Assembly: GCA_019358985.1 (NCBI GenBank)
Contig: JAHHIJ010000034.1
Span: forward strand, 19,793 to 83,792
Length of the DNA stretch: 64,000 nt
Origin: Tolypothrix brevis GSE-NOS-MK-07-07A
Lineage (GTDB): Bacteria; Cyanobacteriota; Cyanobacteriia; Cyanobacteriales; Nostocaceae
Direction of reading: 5' to 3'
In this document: in pieces, positions 45,595-54,812 of the stretch
Position numbering within the stretch: position 1 is the first letter of the stretch
How the letters are laid out: the number at the start of each line of letters is the position of its first letter
Position numbers and translations under genes: made by a program
Notes under the pieces: generated by a model
Database searches by the model: none
What the model saw: the letters and a program-made list of their open reading frames with translations, nothing else
Told to the model about the DNA's origin: nothing

Positions 45595-46614
45595 AAAGTC
45601 AGGACATTCTGACTTCACAACATTTGGATGACAGTAGTGCCTTAACACCGTCTCCACCTCATCGCCGATCCACAGGGCAACTTTATCTAGAGAGATGCCT
45701 TGCGCGATCGCCCACGTCGCAAATGTATGCCGTGTAGCATAGGGTTTTAAGTAAAAATCAATCTCACCTTTGCTCACCAGTTCTTTAACCACGCCTGGGT
45801 AACGGCAAACTTCTCCATTGCGATCGCACCCGCTAGTTGATTCATTCCAAAAATGTTGAAGTATGTCATGAGACAAGGGTTTTTGGCTTTTGGAGCGAAA
45901 CACCAAACTTTTAGGATTGAAGCGTTCGGGTCGAATTGTTAACAGCAGTTGCTGAAGTTTTGAACCTTTGGCGGTAGGGAACACACGGTTTTTACCGTTT
46001 TTGGTTCCCTTCAAGATTCTATGTAAATTGCAAGATTTATTTATAGTTATACGACAACAGTCTTCGGATATGTCGCCCCAGGTCAAAGCGAACGCTTCAC
46101 CGGGACGGCAGCCGGTCCAGAACATAAATTTAATTAGTGAGGCATAATGAGAATGCACGGGATGATTCTCGAAAGCGTTAATAATGATATCTCTCTGCTC
46201 AAGGGTGAAAGCTTGATAATTATCTTCAAGCTTTCTTTTTGGCTTTTTAATTTTTAGTTTTTCAAAGGGATTGTCAGGAATAAACTTAGAATTTACAGCC
46301 CAATTACAACAGCGACTGTAATTATTAAGAATGTCCCAAGCCATAAACTTGGTAGTGTTTTTAAGCAACCAATCACGTATTTCGGTTGCTTTTTCAAGTG
46401 AAACTTCGGGCAACCGCTTTGTGTACCTAGTAATCGCTTCATACTTGGTTAGAATGGTTGTCTGTTCAATTAGAGTCGATTGAAAGTCAGTAAATTTCTG
46501 CCAAAGTTCTAAAAGATTGTATTTGTATTTGTTGGCTTGAACTTTTTCTGGTGGTTTAAATTTACTATCTTTACTTGCTAATTGATAGCTTTTAAGCGTT
46601 GAATCAAAACAAAG
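45592..46614 (-). pseudogene. Tyrosine integrase, N-terminally truncated
   Basis: The frame is open for 340 codons from 46614 to 45592. It contains the core-binding domain (LWQKFTDFQSTLIEQTTILT) and the catalytic domain with TGCRPGEAFALTW (catalytic Arg), YATRHTFATW (HxxR region) and VLRHYCHP (nucleophile Tyr). FDSTLKSYQ near the start is the end of the N-terminal arm domain of this cyanobacterial family, so roughly 50-60 residues are missing. No ATG, GTG or TTG exists in frame before TTG 46413, which would remove the core-binding domain. It ends inside the left att repeat and belongs to the 11.2-kb element. Confidence 0.82.
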
Positions 46615-46657
46615 TTAACCTTTGGGGTTAATAATTTATTTAATTTTTGGTTTGAGG

Positions 46658-46726
46658 GTGGTGCCACGCAAAGGGTTAGGCGTGGGTGTTGGCTCCTGTG
46701 GTGCCACGCAAAGGGTTAGGCGTGGG
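46658..46726. repeat. Hairpin direct repeat, two copies
   Basis: GTGGTGCCACGCAAAGGGTT then AGGCGTGGG at 46658-46686 and 46698-46726, period 40. Each unit folds as CCACGC...GCGTGG. It stands where the missing integrase N-terminus should be. Confidence 0.85.
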
Positions 46727-46859
46727 GGAGTAAAAACATTTTACTAATGTAGAATGCATAATGTATATTAATAATGAGTAAAACTCTTTTGTCAACCATT
46801 TTGCTCATGGTTAATTATTTTGCTCATGTAAAATGGAGGTAAAGGCGTGGATTGTGTAA

Positions 46860-47057
46860 ATGGCAAGACCAAAGAAGTCGGCAGAAGACGTAACTACAGT
46901 CGGACTCAGCCTGAGTCAAAGCGCATGGGAGGAGTTGAAGAAGAGAGCCAACGCAATGGGACTAAGCAGATCAAGGTTAGTAGAGAAGATAGCGACAGGG
47001 GAAATACCGATTGGAAACTTGCCCCAGTCAGAGACACAACTGCTGGGAAAATTCTAG
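46860..47057 (+). CDS. Ribbon-helix-helix DNA-binding protein
   Basis: A 65-residue protein: MARPKKSAEDVTTVGLSLSQ, SAWEELKKRANAMGLSRSRL and VEKIATGEIPIG form a CopG/Arc-like fold with a basic N-terminus, common in cyanobacterial plasmids and islands. GGAGGT at 46835 is 19 bases before the ATG, a long spacing. Two copies of ATTTTGCTCATG (46795-46806, 46817-46828) lie just upstream and could be its operator. The frame ends as a coiled coil begins in the next frame. Confidence 0.65.
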   Translation: MARPKKSAEDVTTVGLSLSQSAWEELKKRANAMGLSRSRLVEKIATGEIPIGNLPQSETQLLGKF

Positions 47058-47248
47058 AGCGCCTAGAAATCCTGGAGAAGCGCCATTTAGAATACGTCCA
47101 TTCTCACCAAGCCCGGCTAAAGGCGCGGCTGGGAGAAAGCGAAGAAGCTGAAAATGAATTTAAGGAAGAGTCAAACCAGATAAAAACCGACATTTTTCAT
47201 CTGGTAGCTCACGAAAATAGTGGAGATGACGTAATACAGGTTAAATAA
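47045..47248 (+). pseudogene. Coiled-coil C-terminal part, frameshifted from the RHH protein
   Basis: In the frame one base from the RHH gene, KILERLEILEKRHLEYVHSH and onward is a charged coiled coil ending at 47248. Upstream of about 47045 this frame reads as Arg-rich nonsense, so it is probably the original C-terminus of the RHH protein, separated by a one-base change near 47045-47056. Programmed frameshifting is less likely; there is no obvious slippery site. Confidence 0.45.
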
Positions 47249-47281
47249 AACCGTCCTGCCAACAATGGTAAGGACGGTTTT
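47247..47281 (+). terminator. Intrinsic terminator with perfect 11-bp stem
   Basis: AAAACCGTCCT and AGGACGGTTTT with a 13-base loop, then GTTTT. It begins at the end of the coiled-coil frame and contains the ATG of the AAA fragment in its loop, which shows that fragment is not a normally started gene. Confidence 0.85.
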
Positions 47282-48029
47282 GTTTTATGCGATCGCCGCC
47301 GGCGAAAATTGGAATGGTTTTCCCGCCACCGCCCCCAATCGCCGCGTACTTATTTATCAAGGTGACGAGTCGAAACATGACATGTTACAGGCGCTTAATA
47401 AGCGCGGGTTTAAACCAGGGACTGAAGTTAGAAAATGCACGCAAGCCCGTTTTGGCTGGAACACCGACGCTATCCCCATCTTATATAAAGACATTGAGGA
47501 GTACGATCCGGCGGTGATAATGATTGACTCCCTGACTTTCGTCAACCGTTATTCAATTTACGACGAAAATTCAGTAGAGTATTCCCGCGCTGTTTTGGAA
47601 ATTAATGAGATTGCATCTCGTACTGGTAAGACGATTATAATTATCCACCACTCTAACCGAGCTGGCAAAGCACGCGGATCAACAGCAATTTTTAACGCCG
47701 TCTCTGAAGTTCTCAAACTAGAGAAGGACACCAGCGCTGGTGCTAATCCCCAAGAGAAAATTCTCACAATCGAAAAATCGCGATCGCGTCGATTCCCCTG
47801 CCAGTACAAACTTTTCTTCAACGAGGAAGATTTCAGCCTATCTCTCATCGAGGAAGTTGGCAAGTTGCGCCAGCTGGGGGGGACTATGTTAGAGCCAGAG
47901 TATATCTGGGTAGAAAACTGTAAGTTGCTAAGACTTCCTAATCCACCAGAACTGAATCAACATATGTTCCAGTCTCCTGATGCAGAAATTTTCGCGGTGT
48001 ATGAAGATTCCTTTGAGATAGAGCATTAA
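47265..48029 (+). pseudogene. AAA/RecA-fold ATPase (RepA-like), lacking Walker A
   Basis: A 254-codon frame with most of a RepA/AAA_25-type ATPase, used in plasmid and phage replication: AAGENWNGFP, RVLIYQGDESKHDMLQALNKRGF, the Walker B-like VIMIDSLTFVNRYS and IIIHHSNRAGKARGSTAI. The N-terminus starts at VRTVLFYAIAAGENWNGF, exactly where the Walker A GKT would be, and is replaced by the terminator hairpin. Without the P-loop it cannot bind ATP in the usual way. Confidence 0.75.
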
Positions 48030-48078
48030 GCTGCGTAGCAGCTTACCTATACAAGAATCCTCATAAGCTAATCGCGAC

Positions 48079-48696
48079 TCAATTCTTAATTAGGTCGTCG
48101 CCAGCAATGATAGTTGTATAAAATATGTAATCCTTACTTTGTTGATAGCGGCGATCTGATTTGAGGATTTTCATAAACTCCCGATGTCCTTGCCGCCGGC
48201 GTCCGACGAGGCAGCCGGCGCTAGTATTTTTGATATCGGTAAGTGGAGCGTCGTAGCCCCAGTGCTGGTTGATGCCATAGTATCCGGTATCAACGCGATC
48301 GCCAGTGCGTTTAAAATCTTTATTGAAATCGCGGTGGATGCTGACGGGAAGAACCTGGATTAGGGCTTCGTGTGGTTCGGAGTTACCATGCGTTCCCACT
48401 TTCCAGGCTTGATATTGCCCGAATTTAATTCGAGCGGCTCCGTCTTCGTTCATCGGGTTGTAAGTGTAATAAGCTCCCGGTTCGGTTGTCGCTTGCCAGT
48501 GATTAACAATTTTTGGCTCGTTACCCACTATTTCAATAATTATTCGGCAATCGTTGAATTGGTTGGGGGCGTCGTCGTTGAGGGTGCCATCTTCGTTCAT
48601 TCCTTCAACATACACGATGTTGTAGTTTTTCTCCCCGCTAAAAACCGCGTAGTTTTTAGCTTTCATGTAATCAACAATTCGAGTTGCTAAATCCAT
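48079..48696 (-). CDS. Endolysin-like protein
   Basis: A 205-residue protein with NHWQATTEPGAYYTYNPMN, IHRDFNKDF, GYYGINQHWGYD and SAGCLVGRRRQGHREFM. I recall the same blocks in cyanobacterial proteins with peptidoglycan-binding domains and in phage lysis genes; the HxD and SAGC motif suggest a peptidoglycan-cleaving fold. No signal peptide. It is the last gene of the minus-strand run, after two small membrane proteins, as in phage lysis modules. Start ATG 48696. Enzymatic type not certain. Confidence 0.7.
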   Translation of the reverse strand: MDLATRIVDYMKAKNYAVFSGEKNYNIVYVEGMNEDGTLNDDAPNQFNDCRIIIEIVGNEPKIVNHWQATTEPGAYYTYNPMNEDGAARIKFGQYQAWKVGTHGNSEPHEALIQVLPVSIHRDFNKDFKRTGDRVDTGYYGINQHWGYDAPLTDIKNTSAGCLVGRRRQGHREFMKILKSDRRYQQSKDYIFYTTIIAGDDLIKN

Positions 48697-48805
48697 ATTT
48701 TTAAGGGTTTAAATCACTGGCAATTGAGGCAGTCATATAGGTTTTCATACGTTCAAAAACTGATGGAAGTGAAGGCACTTGTAATTTTTCAATCAAAATA
48801 TCAAT

Positions 48806-48988
48806 TTATGCTTCTCGCTTTGGAGTTATCCCTGGTATTAATTGCGCCAAATAACCACCAGCACCAAACTTTACTAAGTCACTAAAACCGGCTCTACAGT
48901 TAGGGTCTATTACTGCTAAGACAAAACTGCCAATTATTAACAAAATTACCGCGAGAGAACGAGTTTGTAATTTTTCAAAAAATTTCAT
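48806..48988 (-). CDS. Holin-sized membrane protein
   Basis: A 60-residue protein with one strong helix (SLAVILLIIGSFVLAVID) and a weaker second segment (FGAGGYLAQLIPG), basic N-terminus and C-terminus. Size, charge and position next to the endolysin-like gene fit a holin. No family match can be claimed. Confidence 0.55.
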   Translation of the reverse strand: MKFFEKLQTRSLAVILLIIGSFVLAVIDPNCRAGFSDLVKFGAGGYLAQLIPGITPKREA

Positions 48989-49027
48989 GTTTTCAAGTAA
49001 GTAAACAACTATATATGAATTGTTACC

Positions 49028-49324
49028 TTACTCGTTTGAATTGTCATCCTTGTTTTTACGGGGTTTTGGACGGGGAATTTCTATGTCAAGTTTCAGCTTT
49101 ATTTCTAATATGTCACGATTTAAATCGTGCATATAATCGTCGATGTCTTTACCCAAACTTGCAATTCCACTTGATATGTCTTTTTGATTATTTTTAAGAT
49201 GCTGGAAGTCTCGTTCTGCTGCATATTTTTTCTTTTCAGCACTAACAAACCACAAGGTCGCGTTGATAACATAAGGAATGAATCCGACAGACAGAGCTAC
49301 AACTATCTCAGGCTTGAAGTTCAT
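49028..49324 (-). CDS. TM plus coiled-coil protein (lysis-accessory type)
   Basis: A 98-residue protein with an N-terminal membrane helix (EIVVALSVGFIPYVINATLWFV), a coiled coil (KKYAAERDFQHLKNNQ...DILEIKLKLD) and a charged tail. The order (helix first, coil after) is a rough mirror of XhlA-type lysis accessories. 40 bases from the next gene in the run. Confidence 0.55.
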   Translation of the reverse strand: MNFKPEIVVALSVGFIPYVINATLWFVSAEKKKYAAERDFQHLKNNQKDISSGIASLGKDIDDYMHDLNRDILEIKLKLDIEIPRPKPRKNKDDNSNE

Positions 49325-49352
49325 TTTTATTTAAATTATTAAAATTAAAATT

Positions 49353-49781
49353 TTAGCTTTCTGTTACTGTGGCTAAACCAGACTCATTTTTTAATTTACC
49401 TAGCTCAATTAAAATCTGAGTTTTTAAGTATTCTGGTAAGCAAATAATTGTCTTAGAAAGATATTTTAATTCCCACTGCAAGCTGTCAAAAACACAGCAG
49501 CGACGCAAATATAAATTGATATCTTTATATTGAAAATGAGCAACGACGCTAAAAATCGAAATTTCTGTAGGAGTCAACACTCCAATTGCTAATGCCGATT
49601 GAAACTGTCTATCCAAACAATCATCTAACTCAGTTTGAAACTGAGAAATTAACCATTTACTAGATTCTTCCTGTGCTGCAAGTTGAGACTTTCTGATGCT
49701 TTCTTGTTTTTGTTTCCAATTGTTCCAAGTATAATCAATTGCTAAGTCTAGATTGAATGAACTGTAAGCGATAATTTCCAT
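49353..49781 (-). CDS. Unknown protein of the element operon
   Basis: A 142-residue helical protein (MEIIAYSSFNLDLAIDYTWN...) with a charged helix rich in Gln/Ser/Glu at 22-45 and a Cys pair (RRCC) near 94. No membrane segment. No recognised domain. It could be a chaperone-type tail assembly helper by size and position, but nothing in the sequence proves it. Confidence 0.6.
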   Translation of the reverse strand: MEIIAYSSFNLDLAIDYTWNNWKQKQESIRKSQLAAQEESSKWLISQFQTELDDCLDRQFQSALAIGVLTPTEISIFSVVAHFQYKDINLYLRRCCVFDSLQWELKYLSKTIICLPEYLKTQILIELGKLKNESGLATVTES

Positions 49782-49801
49782 ATAAAGTATTTTCCTTAAA
49801 T

Positions 49802-51376
49802 TTAAGTTGAAGTGTCTGCACCTGGTTTTTTAAGCAATTCTTCAATCCTTTCGTCGTAAGCATACGGTTTTTCGTCTGTCCAAAGTAACAGGCGGTCTTC
49901 TTTTCTGATGTACAACCCGCTTGACATAGGAATACCACTTCCGAGTGCTCCAGGTATTTTATATTGATTCATTATTGTGAAATACGCGGGATAAACTCTT
50001 GTTAGTTGTTTAAGATAAGTCCCAGTATTATCTTCTTGTCTGTCCTCGCTAATAGTTGGTTTTTTTAGAAGCGTTCCCGTTCCTAAAGCTAACAGTGCCT
50101 TTAATCTGTCTTCTGCTTCATCTGGAGTTGCCCCCATAACCTGCATCTGTCTGCCATTGTCCAATAAACCTGTGGCTCTATATCTCCCCCACATATACCC
50201 GTTAACTCCACCGCAAGCAGCTTTAATTGTTTGCCAGTCAAGCTTTGACCGTTTAATATCTGGGATGGCGTAGGTAGCACTTACTAATCGTTGAGCACTA
50301 GAGCGTTGATAAGGTGGTTGTTTAAGAGAAAAAAATTGAATTACTAGACGCAGACTCTGTGGTTTAGCTCTTAAATATTCGTCAATTGGACTACCAACCC
50401 ATTGACCAATATCTTTATTGTCCATCATTTGATAATTAGTCAAAGTCTGGACTATTACGGGTTTTAAAATATCTTCAGCACCCGCTAAAATAATACGCTG
50501 ATCATCAATGGATCTGTCGGGTTTTATCTCTACATATCTGTCGTTACCCAAAGGAGGTACTTGAGCTTTTTTTAGTTTTTCAGCTGCGATGTAACTATCT
50601 ACCGAATTGGCAACTACGTATCCCGCTTCAACACATCCGTCCCAGGCTTCTTCTAGAAATTCTTCGACAAAATTTCTAACTGCTGTATTAGGAATTGATT
50701 CCACCGCATCATCTACTGCTTTGGCAAACGACCAAGGTTTTGAACCTTCTGCCCCCCAAGCTTTAATTAACTTTTCTGCGTTTCCACCAAAGATTTTTTG
50801 TAAGAATGCAGCATTAGATTTAATAAAGTTTCGTGTATTTTTAAAATGCCATAACAGTAGAGACTGCACACCACTTTGAAATGCATATCGAGTAATGTTA
50901 GCAACATTGGCAAGAAACTCCTCTCCTAACTCTTCAGTAACATTTGCTAAAACGTGAACTCCTAAAGGTTCATTGAATGTAAAAATTACCGCACCGGGTA
51001 GAACACCACATCCCAAGTAACCAACTAAATTACCCAGTGCGCCACCAAACATGCCCGATAAAGCCTCCCATCTTGTAGCGATTTGTTTATCAATTTCAGT
51101 GTCGGTTATGTTCCAATTGAAGTTGTAAATAAATTGAGCCGTAGAAACAAATAATCCCCATAAGCCAGTTAGAGTAAACCCAATTAACTTAAATACTTGG
51201 TCTCCAATTAAGCCTAAAAAACTTATAGCGCCATTCCACAGCCAACTAATAACTCCCCCATCATCGCTTTGTTGTTGTTCTGAAGAAGAGTTAAAAACTC
51301 TTAATCCGCTTTCGCCAACAGCTTGACGAATTTCTTGAGATTCCAAAGCATCCACAACAATATCTGCTAACCCCAT
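49802..51376 (-). CDS. Large unknown protein of the element operon
   Basis: A 524-residue protein. Residues 45-160 are hydrophobic with Gly-rich helices (WLWNGAISFLGLIGDQVFKL, MFGGALGNLVGYLGCGVLPG), suggesting membrane insertion; the remainder is soluble, with AGAEDILKPVIVQTLTNYQ and a C-terminal half of mixed structure (KAACGGVNGYMWGRYRATGL). The Gly-rich hydrophobic half recalls colicin- or tape-measure-like membrane-active proteins, but no family is recognised. Its start overlaps the previous stop by 10 bases. Confidence 0.65.
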   Translation of the reverse strand: MGLADIVVDALESQEIRQAVGESGLRVFNSSSEQQQSDDGGVISWLWNGAISFLGLIGDQVFKLIGFTLTGLWGLFVSTAQFIYNFNWNITDTEIDKQIATRWEALSGMFGGALGNLVGYLGCGVLPGAVIFTFNEPLGVHVLANVTEELGEEFLANVANITRYAFQSGVQSLLLWHFKNTRNFIKSNAAFLQKIFGGNAEKLIKAWGAEGSKPWSFAKAVDDAVESIPNTAVRNFVEEFLEEAWDGCVEAGYVVANSVDSYIAAEKLKKAQVPPLGNDRYVEIKPDRSIDDQRIILAGAEDILKPVIVQTLTNYQMMDNKDIGQWVGSPIDEYLRAKPQSLRLVIQFFSLKQPPYQRSSAQRLVSATYAIPDIKRSKLDWQTIKAACGGVNGYMWGRYRATGLLDNGRQMQVMGATPDEAEDRLKALLALGTGTLLKKPTISEDRQEDNTGTYLKQLTRVYPAYFTIMNQYKIPGALGSGIPMSSGLYIRKEDRLLLWTDEKPYAYDERIEELLKKPGADTST

Positions 51377-51759
51377 AATTCCTCAAGCTTTACGTCTATA
51401 TCAACGTCGGGTGTAATTCCTACTTTACGCCGCCACTTGGATACTTTTTTAATTTCAAAATCTCGAAAATAAATAGACCTGTCTTGTAAATCTTGAGGAA
51501 TGGGTATTTCTATCAAGTCGGGGATTGTTTGAGGATAAACTTTAACAGCTATTCCATGAGCAATGGTATTACTGGTTTGATATCTCGGTCTAACCAAAAT
51601 ATAGCTATTTACCTTTTTCCAGTCAGCACAAAGATAGCTTAATCTTAAAGTCGCATTCGCTCCTGTGGCTGTGTTGGGGAACTTGATCCAAGCATTCCAA
51701 ACAGGGATGACCGAGCCTAAAAGATTCCACACACCGATGTCGTCAGTAATCGTACTCAT
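51367..51759 (-). CDS. Unknown beta-rich protein of the element operon
   Basis: A 130-residue protein (MSTITDDIGVWNLLGSVIPV...) with alternating hydrophobic and polar residues in the centre, a pattern of beta-sandwich virion proteins. Overlaps the preceding gene by 17 bases. No domain recognised. Confidence 0.6.
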   Translation of the reverse strand: MSTITDDIGVWNLLGSVIPVWNAWIKFPNTATGANATLRLSYLCADWKKVNSYILVRPRYQTSNTIAHGIAVKVYPQTIPDLIEIPIPQDLQDRSIYFRDFEIKKVSKWRRKVGITPDVDIDVKLEELWG

Positions 51760-51994
51760 CGGTGTTTTCTCCCATTTCTTCTAATCGCTCGTCGTACTCT
51801 CCCCCCTCAATGTACTCATTAAATTCTGATTCTGAAACTGCCTCTAATATTCCGGAACCCGCCCGACCAACAAATGCAAATTCCGAATTATGGTAAGCGA
51901 AGTTTCGCCATCCTGGGGGGAGAGTGCCGTACAAGTACTCATCAAAAAAAGGATGACCGGGAAGAATAATACCGGAGGGAGTTTCGATAATCAT
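51743..51994 (-). CDS. Small acidic protein of the element operon
   Basis: An 83-residue protein with a Pro/Gly-rich first half (GIILPGHPFFDEYLYGTLPP) and a very acidic tail (EYDERLEEMGENTDEYDY). Two bases separate it from the preceding gene. No domain recognised. Confidence 0.6.
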   Translation of the reverse strand: MIIETPSGIILPGHPFFDEYLYGTLPPGWRNFAYHNSEFAFVGRAGSGILEAVSESEFNEYIEGGEYDERLEEMGENTDEYDY

Positions 51995-51996
51995 AG

Positions 51997-52677
51997 TTAA
52001 GATGCAGCAGGAGCAACCGTCATAACTAATTCTTCACTCAAGACTGAAAAGCCAGCCGCTCCTAAATCGCCTAAAGCTTCAGTTGAATAAAAACTAGAAA
52101 AACTTGATCCGCTTGCTATTTTTGTGGTGGCTCTACCAGGACGAGGAATCGAGCTACCAGAAACTAACTTAGATACCTCAGTTGCTGATTGTTCTGTGGC
52201 GGCGCTTTTTAACTGTAACGTTGCCCCATAAGCATCAAAATCGGCTTTATTCATTGGAAAACAGTATAAACTTCCATCTGACAATGCTGCGATCGCTGTT
52301 TGGCTACCGCTTAACGCAGATGCAGCACGTAGCAATACACTACGTCTAGATTTTGTAATTTTCCAGCCTGCTGTTTGAGCGCTGGACAAACTTACATATC
52401 CGCAAAAAGTTGAGACAGATTGTTGAGTTCCCACAGCCGCATTGCTCAATCTTTTTGTCACTCTAGGTGGCTGTGGAGCCGATGCACCAACAATTCTAAT
52501 TTTGGTTGTATCGCTTGCTACAGCCTCAGCCGTTTTGTGTCCGATAGCCGTTATATCGGATTCAGAAATACCTGGAAATGTTGATAAATCCTTTGTTTTG
52601 AAAATAAAATAAGCATTATTGGTGACTAAAACGTAAGTGAGCTTATCGCGCAGTTTTCCACGGGTATAAGGAGGCAT
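51997..52677 (-). CDS. Unknown Ser/Ala-rich protein of the element operon
   Basis: A 226-residue protein from ATG 52677 (MPPYTRGKLRDKL); the frame is open from TTG 52692. It is rich in Ser, Ala and Thr with short basic patches; TYVLVTNNAYFIFKTKDL near the start looks beta-forming. A 225-base gap (52678-52902) before it holds no gene; AAGCC...GGCTT stems there may slow transcription from the collagen gene. Confidence 0.6.
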   Translation of the reverse strand: MPPYTRGKLRDKLTYVLVTNNAYFIFKTKDLSTFPGISESDITAIGHKTAEAVASDTTKIRIVGASAPQPPRVTKRLSNAAVGTQQSVSTFCGYVSLSSAQTAGWKITKSRRSVLLRAASALSGSQTAIAALSDGSLYCFPMNKADFDAYGATLQLKSAATEQSATEVSKLVSGSSIPRPGRATTKIASGSSFSSFYSTEALGDLGAAGFSVLSEELVMTVAPAAS

Positions 52678-52902
52678 AAATTCACGTTGCAATCAAAAGG
52701 GCTAAGATTCAATTCAAGTGCAATTAGATACGTTTGTCTAGAGGTTTAAATACGGGGTTAGAAATTTAGACCCCCCTTAGAGCAAGCCTTTTGAACCCTC
52801 GTATAACCCTTTGGCTTCTATAAAAACACAAGCCTTGCCTATGCCTTTATAAATGAATATGATTAATTTTTATTACGTCTCGAAAACAATCCATCTAAGT
52901 AT

Positions 52903-54174
52903 TTAACGCAGTTTTATTTTCTTTTCTTGGTTCCCTTCTTCGGTTAAATCAGAATCTTTTATTTTTATCTCAATTGGATACTGACCACATAAAGCATCTA
53001 ACTGGCGAATAACATACGCTAAAAATCTACTGGAATTGTGAAGATAAATACTTCCTTTTTCAGGGTTAGTCAACGCTTTGGGAACCTTCACAGGGTAGTC
53101 ATAGGTTCCCATGTAATAATCTAATTTATGTTTTTCAGCTTCTATATTTGCGATTCTTTGAAATGTCAAAAATACTTGTGATTCTGTACCTTGAATTACT
53201 GTAATTGTGGTATCCAGGTATTGAGGAATAAAGGTTGGTTTATTTTGATTATTTTTCTCTTTTTCTATAATTTCTAACCCATTAAAAACAGGGACTTTAA
53301 TTGTTGCTAATTCCACTTCAACACCTCCGTTTATACCGTCTATTCCATTTATACCGGGTATTCCTTGTATCCCTTGAAATCCCTGTAAACCGCGATCGCC
53401 TTTATCGCCTTTATCACCTTTATCGCCTTTAGCCCCGGTTGCGCCAGTTGCGCCAGTTGCGCCAGTTGCGCCAGTTGCACCTTTATCCCCCTTATCCCCC
53501 TTGGTTCCCTTATCCCCTTTATCCCCTTTATCCCCCTTGTCTCCTTTATCTCCCTTTAATTTCCCTATATCACCTTTACGAACAAATAAATTTAACTGTC
53601 CATAAATTTTAGATAAATCGCCGCTAATTTGATCTATATATGTTTCAATTGCATCAAGTCTAGATCCTAACGTGTATAAAGTTCCAATTGAGATAAACAA
53701 CGCCGCAATAGCTAGCAAAGCATTAATAGCAGGAAGCAGTCTTTGTAAAGGTTTTAATCTATCAACTTGCGTATTTATTTTGTCAGTAACACTCTTGGTA
53801 GTGTCTGCAACTTTCTTGACAGTATCAACTATTTTTTTGGTATCTTTCAGTCCTTTAGCAACTGCCTCAGCCGCTTGTCTTGCTGCTGCTGCTTCTTTTA
53901 ATGCTGTCGCAATTTTAATAGTTAGTGTAGTTGTAAGAGCCTGAATTATCGCCAGCGTTGTAGTTATGCTAGCTATTGTTGCGACTACTGCTGCAATTCT
54001 TTCGACAGCATTGTTTAGTGCAATTTTTATTTCAGATATTGAAGTAATTGTCTGTTGAGCAAATCTTTCTAGTGCTGAAACTCTACCTTCTAAATCTTTA
54101 TTAGGTTTTATCTTAGCAATTTCTGCTTTTAATGCTGCTAATTCCTGTTTGACTTCAGCGCAACAATCAGCCAT
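52903..54174 (-). CDS. Coiled-coil and collagen-repeat fibre protein
   Basis: A 423-residue protein. Residues 1-160 are a helical coiled coil (KQELAALKAEIAKIK, LKEAAAARQAAEAVAKGLKD) with a hydrophobic LLPAINALLAIAALFISIG at about 147-165. Residues 203-287 are about 28 Gly-X-Y triplets (GDKGDKGDKG, GATGATGATG, GIQGIPGINGIDG). A beta-rich C-terminal domain of about 130 residues follows. Trimeric collagen stalks with a C-terminal head are common in phage tail fibres. It overlaps the next upstream gene by 8 bases. Ligand unknown. Confidence 0.8.
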   Translation of the reverse strand: MADCCAEVKQELAALKAEIAKIKPNKDLEGRVSALERFAQQTITSISEIKIALNNAVERIAAVVATIASITTTLAIIQALTTTLTIKIATALKEAAAARQAAEAVAKGLKDTKKIVDTVKKVADTTKSVTDKINTQVDRLKPLQRLLPAINALLAIAALFISIGTLYTLGSRLDAIETYIDQISGDLSKIYGQLNLFVRKGDIGKLKGDKGDKGDKGDKGDKGTKGDKGDKGATGATGATGATGATGAKGDKGDKGDKGDRGLQGFQGIQGIPGINGIDGINGGVEVELATIKVPVFNGLEIIEKEKNNQNKPTFIPQYLDTTITVIQGTESQVFLTFQRIANIEAEKHKLDYYMGTYDYPVKVPKALTNPEKGSIYLHNSSRFLAYVIRQLDALCGQYPIEIKIKDSDLTEEGNQEKKIKLR

Positions 54175-54808
54175 TATTAATCCTTTTTACACTTGCAGTA
54201 ATACTAGTAATTTCCGATTTAATTTCTGCACATGGAATACAACAATAACCAGGATAAGAACTAGTTTCGCAACGCATGTGACCTGGCGGACAGTCGTTAT
54301 CACAAGCAATTTCAAAGGTGCATTTTACACCCTTTTTACTTTTGTAAGTAACTCCCCCTTCAGTTGTAGCAATAATTTGACATCCTGTTATTAAACAAGC
54401 ATCACAATTACCGCTAACGTTACCTTGTTGGTTATCAAGGTTAGTTACAACGCTTAAAAATCTTGCATGACTTTGATTAACTTCATCAACTCTGTTCCAA
54501 TAGTAATAACCTTCACCAACTTGTCTTATTCCATCAACAATGAGCCATGCACCGTTGTATTTTAAACTTCTATGCGGTTGATAACTAGCATTCTCACCGC
54601 AAGCATAATGCTGGAAGATTATTACTCCGTCAGTAGTTCCCCAAAAACGCCAACATTTTATATCATTGCTTATCGGATCACCTGTTTTTTGCTTTTTTAC
54701 ACAGACTGGTGCATCAAATTCTAAGTTTTCAACTTTATCATCAATAATGACTTTAATTTTAGCTTTTTTGGCATTTTCACACGCCAATTGTCCGCCTTGA
54801 CATTCCAT
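54167..54808 (-). CDS. Cys-rich protein of the element operon
   Basis: A 213-residue protein with 15 or so Cys, clustered in the last third (NCDACLITGC, CTFEIACDNDCPPGHMRC, YCCIPC). The middle has WRFWGTTDGVIIFQHYACGE. It looks like a disulfide- or zinc-stabilised exposed domain. The gap to the LamG-like gene is four bases. No family recognised. Confidence 0.65.
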   Translation of the reverse strand: MECQGGQLACENAKKAKIKVIIDDKVENLEFDAPVCVKKQKTGDPISNDIKCWRFWGTTDGVIIFQHYACGENASYQPHRSLKYNGAWLIVDGIRQVGEGYYYWNRVDEVNQSHARFLSVVTNLDNQQGNVSGNCDACLITGCQIIATTEGGVTYKSKKGVKCTFEIACDNDCPPGHMRCETSSYPGYCCIPCAEIKSEITSITASVKRINNG

Positions 54809-54812
54809 AGTT

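Noticed and set aside
46847..47044. The N-terminal part of the 133-codon frame over the RHH gene
   Set aside because: Its residues are Arg/Glu/Ser-rich nonsense opposite a well-formed RHH protein; only the C-terminal coiled coil after 47045 looks real.
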